A stretch of DNA of 64,000 nt, taken from positions 310,001 to 374,000 of the forward strand of contig CAIYBN010000144.1 in assembly GCA_903924465.1 (NCBI GenBank). The letters run 5' to 3'. This DNA is from an uncultured Myxococcales bacterium (lineage in GTDB: Bacteria; Myxococcota_A; UBA9042). Shown here piece by piece: positions 1-8,666 of this stretch. The number at the start of each line of letters is the position of its first letter. The first letter of the stretch is position 1. Both the position numbers and the translations under genes were made by a program. The notes under the pieces are model-generated. The model was not told where the DNA came from. It did no database searches and worked only from the letters and a program-made list of their open reading frames with translations.

Positions 1-1
1 C

Positions 2-2083
2 GAGCGCCATTACGATGCGCCAGCGGATACTCGCGGGCGTTTTCGCGTCGCCATTCCGTCCGGCCAAGCGCGCATCACGGTGCACGCGGTGGGCTACAAG
101 GCTTTCTTGCAAGTGGAGAAAGTCGACGAGAAGCAGGAACTTGCGGTTGCGTATTATGTCGAACGCGAGCGCTATGATCCATATGAAATCGTGGTCTTTG
201 GCGAACAGCGGCGCGAGGAACTGTCGCGCATCACGCTGCGCGGCGCGGAGATCAAGCAGGTGCCGGGCACGTTTGGCGATCCCTTCCGCGTGGTGCAAAC
301 GCTGCCGGGCGTGTCGTCGATCATGTCGCTGCTGCCGTTTCCGGTGGTCCGCGGCGCGAGTCCGGGGTCGACCGGCATCCTGATCGATGGCACGCGCGTG
401 CCGATGCTGTACCACCTCTTGGCAGGTCCCAGCGTCATTCATCCGGAATTTATTGATGAAGTGCAGTTCTACCCGGGCGGTGCGCCGGTGCTCTACGGCG
501 GCTACACCGCGGGCATCATCGATGGTCGCACGCGGCGATCTCGGCCGGACGAGAAGCTGGTCGACATCGATCTGAACCTGCTGCAATCCGGCGCGCTGGT
601 CCGCTATCCGATTGAAGCGCTGGGCATGACTGTGACGGCGGCGGCGCGCTACGGCTATCCGGGCGGCGTCATCAGCCTGGCGACCAACGCGCTGTCGCTG
701 GCGTATTGGGACTATCAGCTGCGGCTGGACGGCGGCAATGCCCGCAACGGCTGGACCCTGTTCGCCTTTGGCGCGAGCGATGAGCTGGACACCGCGACGG
801 CGGGCTCCGATCCGGCCAATCCGACCTTAGCGCCGGCGCTGAAGATGGACTTTCACCGCCTGGATCTGCGGGCGCAGCACGGCAGCGGCAAGTTCGACGC
901 ATCGTATCGCCTGGTCGGCGGTGTGGATCAGACGCAGCAGGGCACGGGCACGAACATGTCGACCTTGGTGCTGGAGCCGTCGACGCGCTTTCGCTGGCGC
1001 TGGCCCAATCTGCTGGACATCATCGCGGGTCTGGAAGGCAGCGTGCACGGCTTCAATCAAGGCGGGACGACCACGAGCGGCACCGGCGGCACGGCCAGCG
1101 GCGCGAGCCTGAGCACGATTACCAACGACTTGACCACGCAGTACATGGGCGCGGCGTTGACGGAAGCGCTCTATCGGCCGACGCCGGATTGGCTGATTCG
1201 CCCCGGCGCGCGCGTGGATGTGCGCCACGACGATTCGGCGACGCAGACCGGTTTTGACCCACGCTTGGCGGTGCGCTACCGCCTGACCAGCCCGGATTTG
1301 CCGGCCGGCGTGACGAGCGCATCCGACGACAAGTCCGTGTGGATCAAAGCCGGCGTCGGCGTCTACCACGAGCCGCCGCGTTTCGCCCTGCCGTTGCCGG
1401 GCCTCGATTCCATGCCGCTGAAATACGGTCTGCTGCGGTCGATCCAGACGAGCATTGGACTCGAGATTCCCGTGGCCGAAGGCTTTACTGCGACGGTCGA
1501 AGGGTTCTACAACGACATGGATCCGGTGGTTTTTGACCTCTCGACCAATGCCCAAAGCGTGGTCAAGTCCGCGGCGCTGGCCTCGCCGGCGCTCAGCAGC
1601 ACGCCGCAGGAAAGTGCCCAGCAGCAGTTCCTCGATCGCCTGACGGTGCCGCAAGTGGGTCGCTCGTTTGGCGTGGAGGCGCTGATCCGCCGTCAGGTGC
1701 GCAATGGCCTGTACGGCTGGCTGTCGTACACGCTTTCGCTCTCGGAACGCAAGAACAACGGGCTGTGGGTGCCGTATGACTACGACCGCACGCACTTGCT
1801 CAACCTCGTGGCCGGCCTGCCGCTGCCGCGCAACTGGGACGTCGGCCTGCGTCTGACCTACCAAAGTGGTCTGCCGGCGACGACGACGTATGGCTACAAC
1901 ACCGCGCGCGGTGACGGCTATTTCCGCATGGACCTGCGCATCGACAAGCGCGCCGTGTGGAACAAGTGGCTGCTGGATTTCTACGTCGACTTGACCAACG
2001 CCACGCTGTACCCGGAAGAAGTGGTGCCGGGGTCCATCATTCGCTACGTGCTGCCGACCGTGGGCTTCCGCGCCCGGTTGTAG
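2..2083 (+). CDS. TonB-dependent outer-membrane receptor, 5' truncated by window edge
   Basis: The frame is open to the left edge, so the true start lies outside the window; the first complete codon begins at base 2. The visible N-terminus looks like the end of a carboxypeptidase-regulatory-like (beta-sandwich) domain. A plug domain follows (VVRGASPGSTGILIDGTRVP, then FIDEVQFYPGGAPVLYGGYT), and then a long region of alternating aromatic and polar strands typical of a 22-strand barrel, ending at a TAG at 2081. Such receptors bind a scarce ligand at the outer membrane and import it using energy relayed by TonB. The substrate cannot be read from the sequence. It sits 15 bases upstream of exbB-exbD-tonB, so receptor and energiser are probably one operon. 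Confidence 0.88.
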   Translation, partial: ERHYDAPADTRGRFRVAIPSGQARITVHAVGYKAFLQVEKVDEKQELAVAYYVERERYDPYEIVVFGEQRREELSRITLRGAEIKQVPGTFGDPFRVVQTLPGVSSIMSLLPFPVVRGASPGSTGILIDGTRVPMLYHLLAGPSVIHPEFIDEVQFYPGGAPVLYGGYTAGIIDGRTRRSRPDEKLVDIDLNLLQSGALVRYPIEALGMTVTAAARYGYPGGVISLATNALSLAYWDYQLRLDGGNARNGWTLFAFGASDELDTATAGSDPANPTLAPALKMDFHRLDLRAQHGSGKFDASYRLVGGVDQTQQGTGTNMSTLVLEPSTRFRWRWPNLLDIIAGLEGSVHGFNQGGTTTSGTGGTASGASLSTITNDLTTQYMGAALTEALYRPTPDWLIRPGARVDVRHDDSATQTGFDPRLAVRYRLTSPDLPAGVTSASDDKSVWIKAGVGVYHEPPRFALPLPGLDSMPLKYGLLRSIQTSIGLEIPVAEGFTATVEGFYNDMDPVVFDLSTNAQSVVKSAALASPALSSTPQESAQQQFLDRLTVPQVGRSFGVEALIRRQVRNGLYGWLSYTLSLSERKNNGLWVPYDYDRTHLLNLVAGLPLPRNWDVGLRLTYQSGLPATTTYGYNTARGDGYFRMDLRIDKRAVWNKWLLDFYVDLTNATLYPEEVVPGSIIRYVLPTVGFRARL

Positions 2084-2098
2084 CCAAAGGAGAGAGAG

Positions 2099-2764
2099 AT
2101 GCCGCAAGCTGAAACAACGCTCGATGCACAACTGCTGGATATCATGCTGCGCGCCGGTTCGCGCTGGGTGCTGTGGCTGCTGCTGACGCTGAGCCTGTTC
2201 GCAGTCGCCGTGATGGTGGAGCGGATTTGGTTTTTCTTTCAGGAGAAGCAGTCGAAGAAGACCTTGGACGACGCCATGGCGGCGTTGCCCAAGGCGGGTG
2301 CTGCTGCGGCTTTGGCCATTCTCGGCCAGGCCAAATCGATGCAAGCGGCCGTCGTGCGCGCGGCGTTGGCCAATGCCCAGGACGGTTCGGCCTCGGTGGA
2401 AGAGCACATCGCTGCGGCGGTGGAGAGCGAGCGTTTGCGGTACGAACGCGGACTCGCTTTTCTCGGCACGCTGGGCAGCAACGCGCCGTTCGTCGGCCTG
2501 TTCGGCACAGTGCTCGGCATCATCCGCGCGTTTCACGACCTGGCCGCCAATTCTGCCCAAGGCGCGCAGGCCGTGATGGCTGGCATCGCCGAAGCGCTGG
2601 TGGCAACTGCGGTTGGCTTGCTCGTCGCGATTCCTGCGGTCGCGGCCTACAACGCGTTCTCGCGCCATGTGGAAACAGCTGCGGCGGCTGCAGGCGGCCT
2701 CGGCCACTCGGTGCTGGCGTACATCAAGGCGGAGAAGCCCAAGGCTGACAAAGGAGCTGCGTAA
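2099..2764 (+). CDS. exbB: ExbB/TolQ/MotA-family proton channel subunit
   Basis: The 221-residue inner-membrane protein has predicted membrane helices near residues 22-44, 118-142 and 165-187. The conserved ExbB/TolQ core GLFGTVLGIIRAF lies at about 133-145. With ExbD it would form the proton channel that drives TonB. A GGAGAG ribosome-binding site lies just before the ATG at 2099. The stop overlaps the exbD start by one base (TAATG), which implies translational coupling. TolQ cannot be excluded from sequence alone, but the flanking TonB receptor and tonB gene favour ExbB, and no tolA, tolB or pal gene is nearby. Confidence 0.9.
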   Translation: MPQAETTLDAQLLDIMLRAGSRWVLWLLLTLSLFAVAVMVERIWFFFQEKQSKKTLDDAMAALPKAGAAAALAILGQAKSMQAAVVRAALANAQDGSASVEEHIAAAVESERLRYERGLAFLGTLGSNAPFVGLFGTVLGIIRAFHDLAANSAQGAQAVMAGIAEALVATAVGLLVAIPAVAAYNAFSRHVETAAAAAGGLGHSVLAYIKAEKPKADKGAA

Positions 2765-3189
2765 TGGCCGGCGGTGCGCGCAAAAAGGGCATGATTACCG
2801 ACATCAACGTGACGCCGCTGGTCGACATCATGCTGGTGCTGCTGATCATTTTCATGCTGACGGCCAACCTGATCGCCAAGCAGGCGATTGAAGTGGAGCT
2901 GCCGAAGGCGGCGCAAGGCTCGACGCCGACGCCGACGACGTTGGCGGTGACGCTGACCAAGGACGGTCAGATGTACCTGAACGGCCAGCCGGTGACGCCG
3001 GAGCAGTTGCGGACCTCGGTGAAAGCCGCGCTGGTCAAGGATCCCAAGACCCAGGCGATCATCGCTGGCGACAAGGACGTGTCGCACGGTCGCGTGGTGT
3101 GGGTGCTGGACGTCATCAAGTCGCTGGGCGTGGTGTCGTTTGCCATCCAGATTGACCCGACGGGCCTGACGCCGCCCAAGGGCCACTGA
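2764..3189 (+). CDS. exbD: ExbD/TolR-family biopolymer transport protein
   Basis: The 141-residue protein has a short cytoplasmic head, one membrane helix (about residues 20-36) and a periplasmic domain, the ExbD/TolR layout. The helix carries the conserved protonatable aspartate (D21 in the stretch TPLVDIMLVLLI), which is needed for proton flow with ExbB. It overlaps the exbB stop by one base and is followed immediately, with no gap, by tonB at 3190. The length is normal for the family. Confidence 0.9.
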   Translation: MAGGARKKGMITDINVTPLVDIMLVLLIIFMLTANLIAKQAIEVELPKAAQGSTPTPTTLAVTLTKDGQMYLNGQPVTPEQLRTSVKAALVKDPKTQAIIAGDKDVSHGRVVWVLDVIKSLGVVSFAIQIDPTGLTPPKGH

Positions 3190-3960
3190 ATGTACGGCAA
3201 CCGGCTCGGCATCAGCATCGCGCTGGCGGTCGTGCTGCACATCGCGGCGGCGTTCCTGCTGTCGCGTTTGCCGGATCAGCCGCGCCTGCAGCGGCCGGTG
3301 ACGGTGGAAATGCGCGTCATCGATCCGCCCAAGCCGCCGGACGAACCGCCGCCGGAGCCGCCGAAACCGGAGGAAGCGCCAAAGCCGGAGCCGAAGCCGC
3401 TTGAACAGCCCACGCCGCTGGAGGTGCACAAAGTGCAGCCGCAGACGATGCATGTGACGGCGCGGGCCGACAAGACCCACGACACGCCGCGCAGTGAGCG
3501 CGCGGTGGTGACGGGAGACAGCACGGATACGCCGACGTTTGGCTTTTCGATCGAGTCGACGTCCGAAGGCGGCAAGGGCCCGGCGATGCCGGTGGGCAAT
3601 ACGCTGCAAATTCCCAGCGGTGGGCCGGCGGTGGACAAGCCCAAGGCGCTGGCGGCGCCGGTGCTGGCACGCGATGTGACGAAGGATCCGCTGCCCAAAG
3701 GCAATTGCCGCGGCGCGTACACGGAAGAGGCCAAGGAGGCCGGGATCGAAGGACTCGTCGTGCTGTCGCTCGTCGTGGATCCGGAGGGCAACACACGGGA
3801 CATCCACGTGGTGCAGAAGCTTGGCCACGGTCTGGATGAGGCGGCGATTGCCGCGGTCAAGGCATGCAAGTTCTCGCCGGGGGAGCACAACGGCCAAGCG
3901 GTCGCGGTCAAAATCCCAAGCTTCAAGCTGCGATTTGTGATGGCAGATTCCGGCGAGTAG
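3190..3960 (+). CDS. tonB: TonB-family energy transducer
   Basis: The 256-residue protein starts with a membrane anchor (about residues 7-24). A Pro/Glu/Lys-rich spacer follows (about 44-80), then a long linker, and a C-terminal TonB domain from about 170 containing the typical YTEEAKEAGIEGLVVLSLVV and the ending VKIPSFKLRFV. It would span the periplasm and pull on the receptor plug using energy from ExbB/ExbD. Its ATG directly follows the exbD stop codon. The gene order receptor-exbB-exbD-tonB makes a complete uptake system within 4 kb. Confidence 0.9.
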   Translation: MYGNRLGISIALAVVLHIAAAFLLSRLPDQPRLQRPVTVEMRVIDPPKPPDEPPPEPPKPEEAPKPEPKPLEQPTPLEVHKVQPQTMHVTARADKTHDTPRSERAVVTGDSTDTPTFGFSIESTSEGGKGPAMPVGNTLQIPSGGPAVDKPKALAAPVLARDVTKDPLPKGNCRGAYTEEAKEAGIEGLVVLSLVVDPEGNTRDIHVVQKLGHGLDEAAIAAVKACKFSPGEHNGQAVAVKIPSFKLRFVMADSGE

Positions 3961-3967
3961 TCGTCCG

Positions 3968-3983
3968 GCGACCGGAAGGTCGC
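3968..3983 (+). terminator. Short hairpin after tonB
   Basis: A perfect 6-bp stem GCGACC/GGTCGC with a GGAA tetraloop begins eight bases after the tonB stop. There is no T-run after it, so it is at best a weak or Rho-assisted end of the uptake operon. The remaining bases to 4179 show no gene. Confidence 0.25.
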
Positions 3984-4179
3984 AAAGTGCGCCCTGAGCC
4001 GTTCGGATCGCTGCGCCGCGGATCCCGGCAAGCGCCGTGGCAGACGCGAGCGTCCCGAAACCAGCAACCGCCTCAGCCGTCCGTCACCAAAATCCCGGCA
4101 AATTTTGCCCATTTTCCCTCCCCGTGTACCCTGATCCTGCCCCCATGCGGCTGCGTGGCCCGGCGGGCTTGAGGTCGCC

Positions 4180-7100
4180 GTGTTCAGAAGTCTCTACTAT
4201 CTCCTCGTCATCGCTGCACTTTCCTCTTGCACCACACCGACGCCGAAGACCGGTTGCCGCGACGACTCGGAATGCGGCGGTGGCCAGGAATGCCGCCAGA
4301 GCGCGTGCGTGCCCAAGGGCTCGGTGGCGTGCAGCGCCGACAGTGACTGCAATTCCGCTGATCCCGCGCTCAACCTGCGCGCGCCGGGCGTGTGCGAGGA
4401 CCTGAAGTGCGTCGAAGGCCTCTGCGCCTACCCGGCCAAAGCCGCCGGCTCGACTTGCCCCAACACCAGCGGCGGCAACTGCACGAGTTCAGCCTGCGAC
4501 GACAAAGGCGCGTGCCGAATGAGCGTGACCAGCGGTTGCTTTGTCGACGGCACGTGCATCAAGGCCGGCGCTCAGCACGCGGGCAATTCCTGCGCAAGTT
4601 GCGATCCCAGCCATCCGCTGCAATGGACCGCCGCCACCGACGACGCCAATACGCCGTGCAGCGACAACATGGGGCCTTGCGACATCGGCGTCTGCAAGAG
4701 CGGCACGTGCCAGGTCGGCTTCAGCAAGGGCGACGGCGTCGTGTGCAGCGACGGCAACAAGTGCATGGTCAGCGAGACCTGCAACAAGGGCGCGTGCAGC
4801 GGTCCGGCGACGGACTGCGACGACAAGAATCCGTGCACGGACGACACCTGCGACAGCAAGACCGGCTGCCACCACGCCAACAACACCGCCGCCTGCGAGG
4901 ACGGCGTGGCATGCACGATCGGCGACACCTGCGCGAACGGCAATTGCGTGACCGGCACGCCGAATGACGCGACCTGCACGGACAGCAGCGTCTGCACCGA
5001 CGACAGCTGCGACAAAGCCAAGGGCTGCCAACACGTGCAGAACACCGGCGCGTGCGACGACGGCAACCCGTGCACATCGGGCGACGCGTGTGCCGCCGGT
5101 AGCTGCGTCAGCGGCGCGACCAAGGACTGCGACGACAAGAACCCGTGCAGCGTCGACAGCTGCGCGGGCGGCGTGTGCGACCACAGCCCGCTGCCTGAAG
5201 CATCGACCTGCACCGACGGCGCCATCTGCAAAGTGGGCACGTGCACAGCGCAGCACGTCTGCAACGTCACCGGCACCGCGCCGGGCTACTGCTTCATCGA
5301 CCAGGCTTGCGTCGTGGCCGGCGCGCTGAATCCAGCCAACTCGTGCCAAGTGTGCAACGAGGCGAACCAATCGGCGTGGACGCTCGCCAGCGACGCGACA
5401 CCTTGCGCCAGCGACAACGTGGCCTGCACGGACGACGTCTGCGCCACGGGAATATGCTTGCACGTGGCCAATCCCGGACCGTGTGCGAACAAGACCTCGG
5501 CCTGCACGCTGGGGGTTTGCGACGTGAGCAACGGCTGCGTAGCGATCCCCTCGGACGTCACCGCCGCTTGCGACCTCGATGGCAACGTCTGCACGCTGGA
5601 GCACTGCGGCGACAAGAATGGCCTGTGCGAAGCGAGCGCCAACAACCTGAACTGCGACGACGGCGTCGCCTGCACGCTGGACTCCTGCGATCCCGCCGCT
5701 GGCTGCAAACACGTCACGCAAAGCGGCGCATGCGACGACGGCAATGTCTGCACCACCGACGTCTGCGACACCAAGCTCGACTGTCAACACGCGGCGGCGC
5801 CGGGCAGTTGCACCTTGCCGGGCGACGTCAGCTGCAGCAACGACACCTGCGGCGACGGCGTGTGCAAGGCGGGCGCGGTGGCCAGCACGTGCATCATCGG
5901 CGGCGCTTGCGTGACCAGCGGCACGCTCACGGCGGAGAACTGCCAGGTCTGCGATCCGGGCAAGGACGTGTTCGCATGGTCGAATGCCGCCGACGGCACG
6001 GCGTGCAGCGATGGCAAGGCCTGCCACATCAACCAATGCCAGAGCGGCACGTGCAACCACGGTTTGGCCGGCGGCTGGTGCGAAATCGACGGCGCGTGCC
6101 AGTTGGCCAGCGCCGCCAAGAGCGACAACGTCTGCCTGGTGTGCAAACCGGCGAGCGCGACAACGGCGTGGAGCCCGGCCAATGCCGGCACCAGCTGCGC
6201 GACGGACAGCATCGCCTGCACGACCGACGCGTGCGACGCCGTGGGCGCTTGCCAGCACACCGCGACCGACAGCCTGTGCGCGCCGACGCCTGACACGTGC
6301 AGCGTGCCGCTGTGCAAGCCCAGCGATCCAGGCGCCGACGACGCGACTGGCTGCTTGCCCGTAGACGATTGCCCGGTCGGCCATCACTGCGATGCAACGG
6401 CCAAGGCGTGCCTGACAGACGCGCCGATCGCCATCGTGACGGCGGGCGGCGATCACCCCAATCCGACCAATCCGGCGCTGATTCGCCACGTGCTGGACGA
6501 CAAGACCGGCACGACGCGCACCTGGGTGGTGTTCCAGACCGACACCTGCGCGACGGCGGCGAACAGCCAGTGGAGCATCACCAAACCGGCGGGGCTGCGG
6601 GCGGCGATTGTCGATTCGATTGTCGGCACGCCCGCGAGCAAGGCGACGACGACTCTCGCGCCCGTGCCGATCGTGACGCTGCCGACCGCGACCGGCTGGG
6701 CCGACAGCGCGACGGTGTGTCAGGGCTATCCGGCGGTGGCGCACGACCCGCTGGCGGCGAACCTGGCATGGCTGAGCTGGCTGGAATCGGCGCCGGGGCA
6801 GACGACAACGTGTTTGACGGGCAATGGGCAAGGCGGGCTGCTGCGGCTGGGAAGGCTGGATGGCGGCGGGCTGCCGGCGGGTGGAATGTGGAGTGCGGTG
6901 GCGGGCGATCAGGCGGATCTGAGCGCGGCGCCGCTGTGTACGGCGAAGGACGCGTTCTTGCCGAGTTTCCTGACCGCGGGATTTGGGATTTTGCCGGTGG
7001 CAGGAACGGATGTGGCGGCGAAAGGGATTTTGTCGGTGCGACCATATGCACCGAACTTGAGCTCTTCTGGATCGCAGGAGAATTTGCGGGTTGGATTCAC

Positions 7101-7839
7101 GTCGGCAAACGCACCCAAGTCATTGGCGCAAATCACCGGTCCGTTCTCGCTGCCGCACGCGGTCGTCGTGGACGCGGGCGCGGGCGCAGCCACGGCCGAG
7201 CGCTTCTGGGCCATCGCGCTCAACGAAGACACCAGCGGCGACCCCGTCCTCCGTAGCCTGTGGGCCGCGCCCATCTCGGCCACAGGCAGCAAAGGCGCCC
7301 CGGTGGAATGGTCCACGGGCACCAAGCCCAGCACGGGCACCGGCACCGGCGACTTGAAAGACATCACCGCGGTCTGCGCGATGGACGCGAGCGTGGACGC
7401 GGCGGGCACGGTCGGTGTGGCGCTGGTGGTCCGGCGCGCGGGTAAGGATGCGGTGCTGTTGGTCACGCGGACGGCGGGGAGTGCGGTGGGGAGTTTGGTG
7501 ACGGTGCGGGAGCAGGCAAGCGCGGATCCGGGATGCGCGATTGGGATTTCTGCGGTGCGGATTGCGGGGCGAGCGGCGGGGGATTTTGTTTTGGAGTGGC
7601 TCGATTCGACCGGCCCGATCGATGCGTCGAAAGGCGGAATTTGGCTCACCAGCAGCGCGTCGAACACGCCCATCCAGCTGGCGACGCTGACAGCCTGGGA
7701 CACCGACGGCTCCGCCGCGCCGCTGGCTTGGCGGGGCTTGGGCGGGCTTGCGGTCGGTCCCGGCGGCGTGGTCACGACGGTGGTGGAAGGCCGGAGCGGC
7801 ACGAGCCGGACGTTGTTTTTGCATAGCTTGAAGCTGTAG
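4180..7839 (+). CDS. Giant cysteine-repeat lipoprotein (1219 aa)
   Basis: The GTG start at 4180 gives a lipoprotein signal peptide with lipobox LSSC around residue 17; the +2 residue is Thr, so outer-membrane sorting is expected. Residues from about 23 to 750 are a long tract of cysteine-rich repeats of the kind CDDKNPCTDDTCD / CDDGNPCTSGDAC, with Cys pairs every few residues. They are probably disulfide-bonded and rich in Asp, so they might bind divalent metal. The C-terminal part (about 755-1219) has few cysteines and looks like a secreted beta-rich domain. Proteins of this style are common in Myxococcota and have no established function. Codon choice switches abruptly several times in the 3' third. 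It has no obvious operon partner. Confidence 0.8.
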   Translation: MFRSLYYLLVIAALSSCTTPTPKTGCRDDSECGGGQECRQSACVPKGSVACSADSDCNSADPALNLRAPGVCEDLKCVEGLCAYPAKAAGSTCPNTSGGNCTSSACDDKGACRMSVTSGCFVDGTCIKAGAQHAGNSCASCDPSHPLQWTAATDDANTPCSDNMGPCDIGVCKSGTCQVGFSKGDGVVCSDGNKCMVSETCNKGACSGPATDCDDKNPCTDDTCDSKTGCHHANNTAACEDGVACTIGDTCANGNCVTGTPNDATCTDSSVCTDDSCDKAKGCQHVQNTGACDDGNPCTSGDACAAGSCVSGATKDCDDKNPCSVDSCAGGVCDHSPLPEASTCTDGAICKVGTCTAQHVCNVTGTAPGYCFIDQACVVAGALNPANSCQVCNEANQSAWTLASDATPCASDNVACTDDVCATGICLHVANPGPCANKTSACTLGVCDVSNGCVAIPSDVTAACDLDGNVCTLEHCGDKNGLCEASANNLNCDDGVACTLDSCDPAAGCKHVTQSGACDDGNVCTTDVCDTKLDCQHAAAPGSCTLPGDVSCSNDTCGDGVCKAGAVASTCIIGGACVTSGTLTAENCQVCDPGKDVFAWSNAADGTACSDGKACHINQCQSGTCNHGLAGGWCEIDGACQLASAAKSDNVCLVCKPASATTAWSPANAGTSCATDSIACTTDACDAVGACQHTATDSLCAPTPDTCSVPLCKPSDPGADDATGCLPVDDCPVGHHCDATAKACLTDAPIAIVTAGGDHPNPTNPALIRHVLDDKTGTTRTWVVFQTDTCATAANSQWSITKPAGLRAAIVDSIVGTPASKATTTLAPVPIVTLPTATGWADSATVCQGYPAVAHDPLAANLAWLSWLESAPGQTTTCLTGNGQGGLLRLGRLDGGGLPAGGMWSAVAGDQADLSAAPLCTAKDAFLPSFLTAGFGILPVAGTDVAAKGILSVRPYAPNLSSSGSQENLRVGFTSANAPKSLAQITGPFSLPHAVVVDAGAGAATAERFWAIALNEDTSGDPVLRSLWAAPISATGSKGAPVEWSTGTKPSTGTGTGDLKDITAVCAMDASVDAAGTVGVALVVRRAGKDAVLLVTRTAGSAVGSLVTVREQASADPGCAIGISAVRIAGRAAGDFVLEWLDSTGPIDASKGGIWLTSSASNTPIQLATLTAWDTDGSAAPLAWRGLGGLAVGPGGVVTTVVEGRSGTSRTLFLHSLKL
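4245..6430 (+). repeat. Protein-level Cys-rich repeat tract inside the giant lipoprotein
   Basis: Degenerate repeats of about 35-45 residues recur, with signatures such as CDDGNPCT, CTDDTCD and GxCxHxxxxxxC. The DNA copies have diverged, so this is an old protein repeat and not a recent tandem duplication. Confidence 0.7.
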
Positions 7840-7930
7840 ATTCACGCGAATCGTCCGGCGGTCATGGCCCCTCACCGCCCGCCAGCGGACAGCACTGGCA
7901 TCTCCGCCACGCCCGTTGTACGCTCCACCC

Positions 7931-8377
7931 ATGTCCCGCCGCCCCGAAATCGCCCACAAAAAGCCCCCGGAAATCCTCGCCGACCTGCTCGACGGCCACC
8001 GCAGTGCGTCGCTCTCCGGTCCGCTGCAGGCGCGCAAGTACCTGGAGCGTTCGATCGACAAGCACCACAGCATGCCCAACGGCGTGAAATTCTTTCTCTA
8101 CGACCTGCTCGCCGAAGCTGCGGCGCAGACCGACGCGCCGGAAGTCCGCGACAACGCCGTGCAGCAGGCCTTCACCTATCTGCCCTTTGCGCAAACGGAT
8201 TTGCCGCGCCAGCACAAGGAATGGCTGCCGTCGATCCGCTGCTTTCTCGTGGCGATCGACGCCGCGCTGGACGAAGGCCAGTTTGAGGATGCGCTGCGCT
8301 TGGCGGAAGAAGCCGTCGCGCTGGGCCTGGGAAAAGTCTACGAACAAAAAGCCGAGTCGATCCGCTGGATGATGTGA
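7931..8377 (+). CDS. Conserved-looking protein of unknown function (148 aa)
   Basis: The frame is open from a TTG at 7916, but the ATG at 7931 is the more likely start. The product is soluble, without signal peptide or membrane helix, and is mainly helical. Its C-terminal third (FEDALRLAEEAVALGLG) resembles a single TPR-like helical hairpin. I do not recognise the family. It lies alone between the Cys-rich lipoprotein and the tRNA gene. Codon use matches the neighbouring genes and the reading frame is uninterrupted, which supports real coding. Confidence 0.6.
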   Translation: MSRRPEIAHKKPPEILADLLDGHRSASLSGPLQARKYLERSIDKHHSMPNGVKFFLYDLLAEAAAQTDAPEVRDNAVQQAFTYLPFAQTDLPRQHKEWLPSIRCFLVAIDAALDEGQFEDALRLAEEAVALGLGKVYEQKAESIRWMM

Positions 8378-8484
8378 CGCGACCGGCCTTCCCCGCTGCG
8401 ATTTCTTCACGCCGAAGCTTGACGTTTCCCCCCTCGCGGGTGTCAACTACCTGCCCTGCCGGGCCATCTGCCCGCGTCCAGTCA

Positions 8485-8557
8485 GGGCCCATAGCTCAGC
8501 GGTGAGAGCTGCCGGCTCATAACCGGCTGGTCCCTGGTTCGAATCCAGGTGGGCCCA
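8485..8557 (+). tRNA. tRNA with CAT anticodon (probably tRNA-Ile2)
   Basis: The 73-base cloverleaf has a 7-bp acceptor stem GGGCCCA/TGGGCCC, a D-arm with GCTC/GAGC, an anticodon stem GCCGG/CCGGC around the loop CTCATAA (anticodon at 8518-8520), and a T-arm with GGTTCGAATCC. The discriminator is A and is followed by CCG, so the CCA end is not fully encoded. The anticodon arm GGCTCATAACC looks more like the isoleucine tRNA whose C34 is modified to lysidine by TilS than like elongator tRNA-Met. This choice is an inference. It is not an initiator tRNA, because the run of three G-C pairs next to the loop is missing. Confidence 0.93.
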
Positions 8558-8666
8558 CCGGTCTCGCCGCCAGCGCCGCAAGACGCTGGTACAGGTCGGA
8601 GTGTGTGGCCTTCGCGTTCGCCGCGAAGGATGTCCCGACGAGTCCGTGCGAAGGAAGGAGATAGCG

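Noticed and set aside
827-2707. 626-codon open frame on the minus strand across the receptor and exbB genes
   Set aside because: It is antisense to strongly recognisable genes, is rich in Arg/His/Gln and shows no domain. GC-rich codon bias makes long antisense frames common here.
4245-6430. CRISPR-like or minisatellite array
   Set aside because: The repeats are protein-level, diverged in DNA, and lie in a single open frame; no constant repeat with spacers is present.
4489-6831. 780-codon minus-strand frame opposite the Cys-rich repeats
   Set aside because: Its repetitive Ala/Arg/Val composition is the mirror of the cysteine repeats; no start signal or family match is visible.
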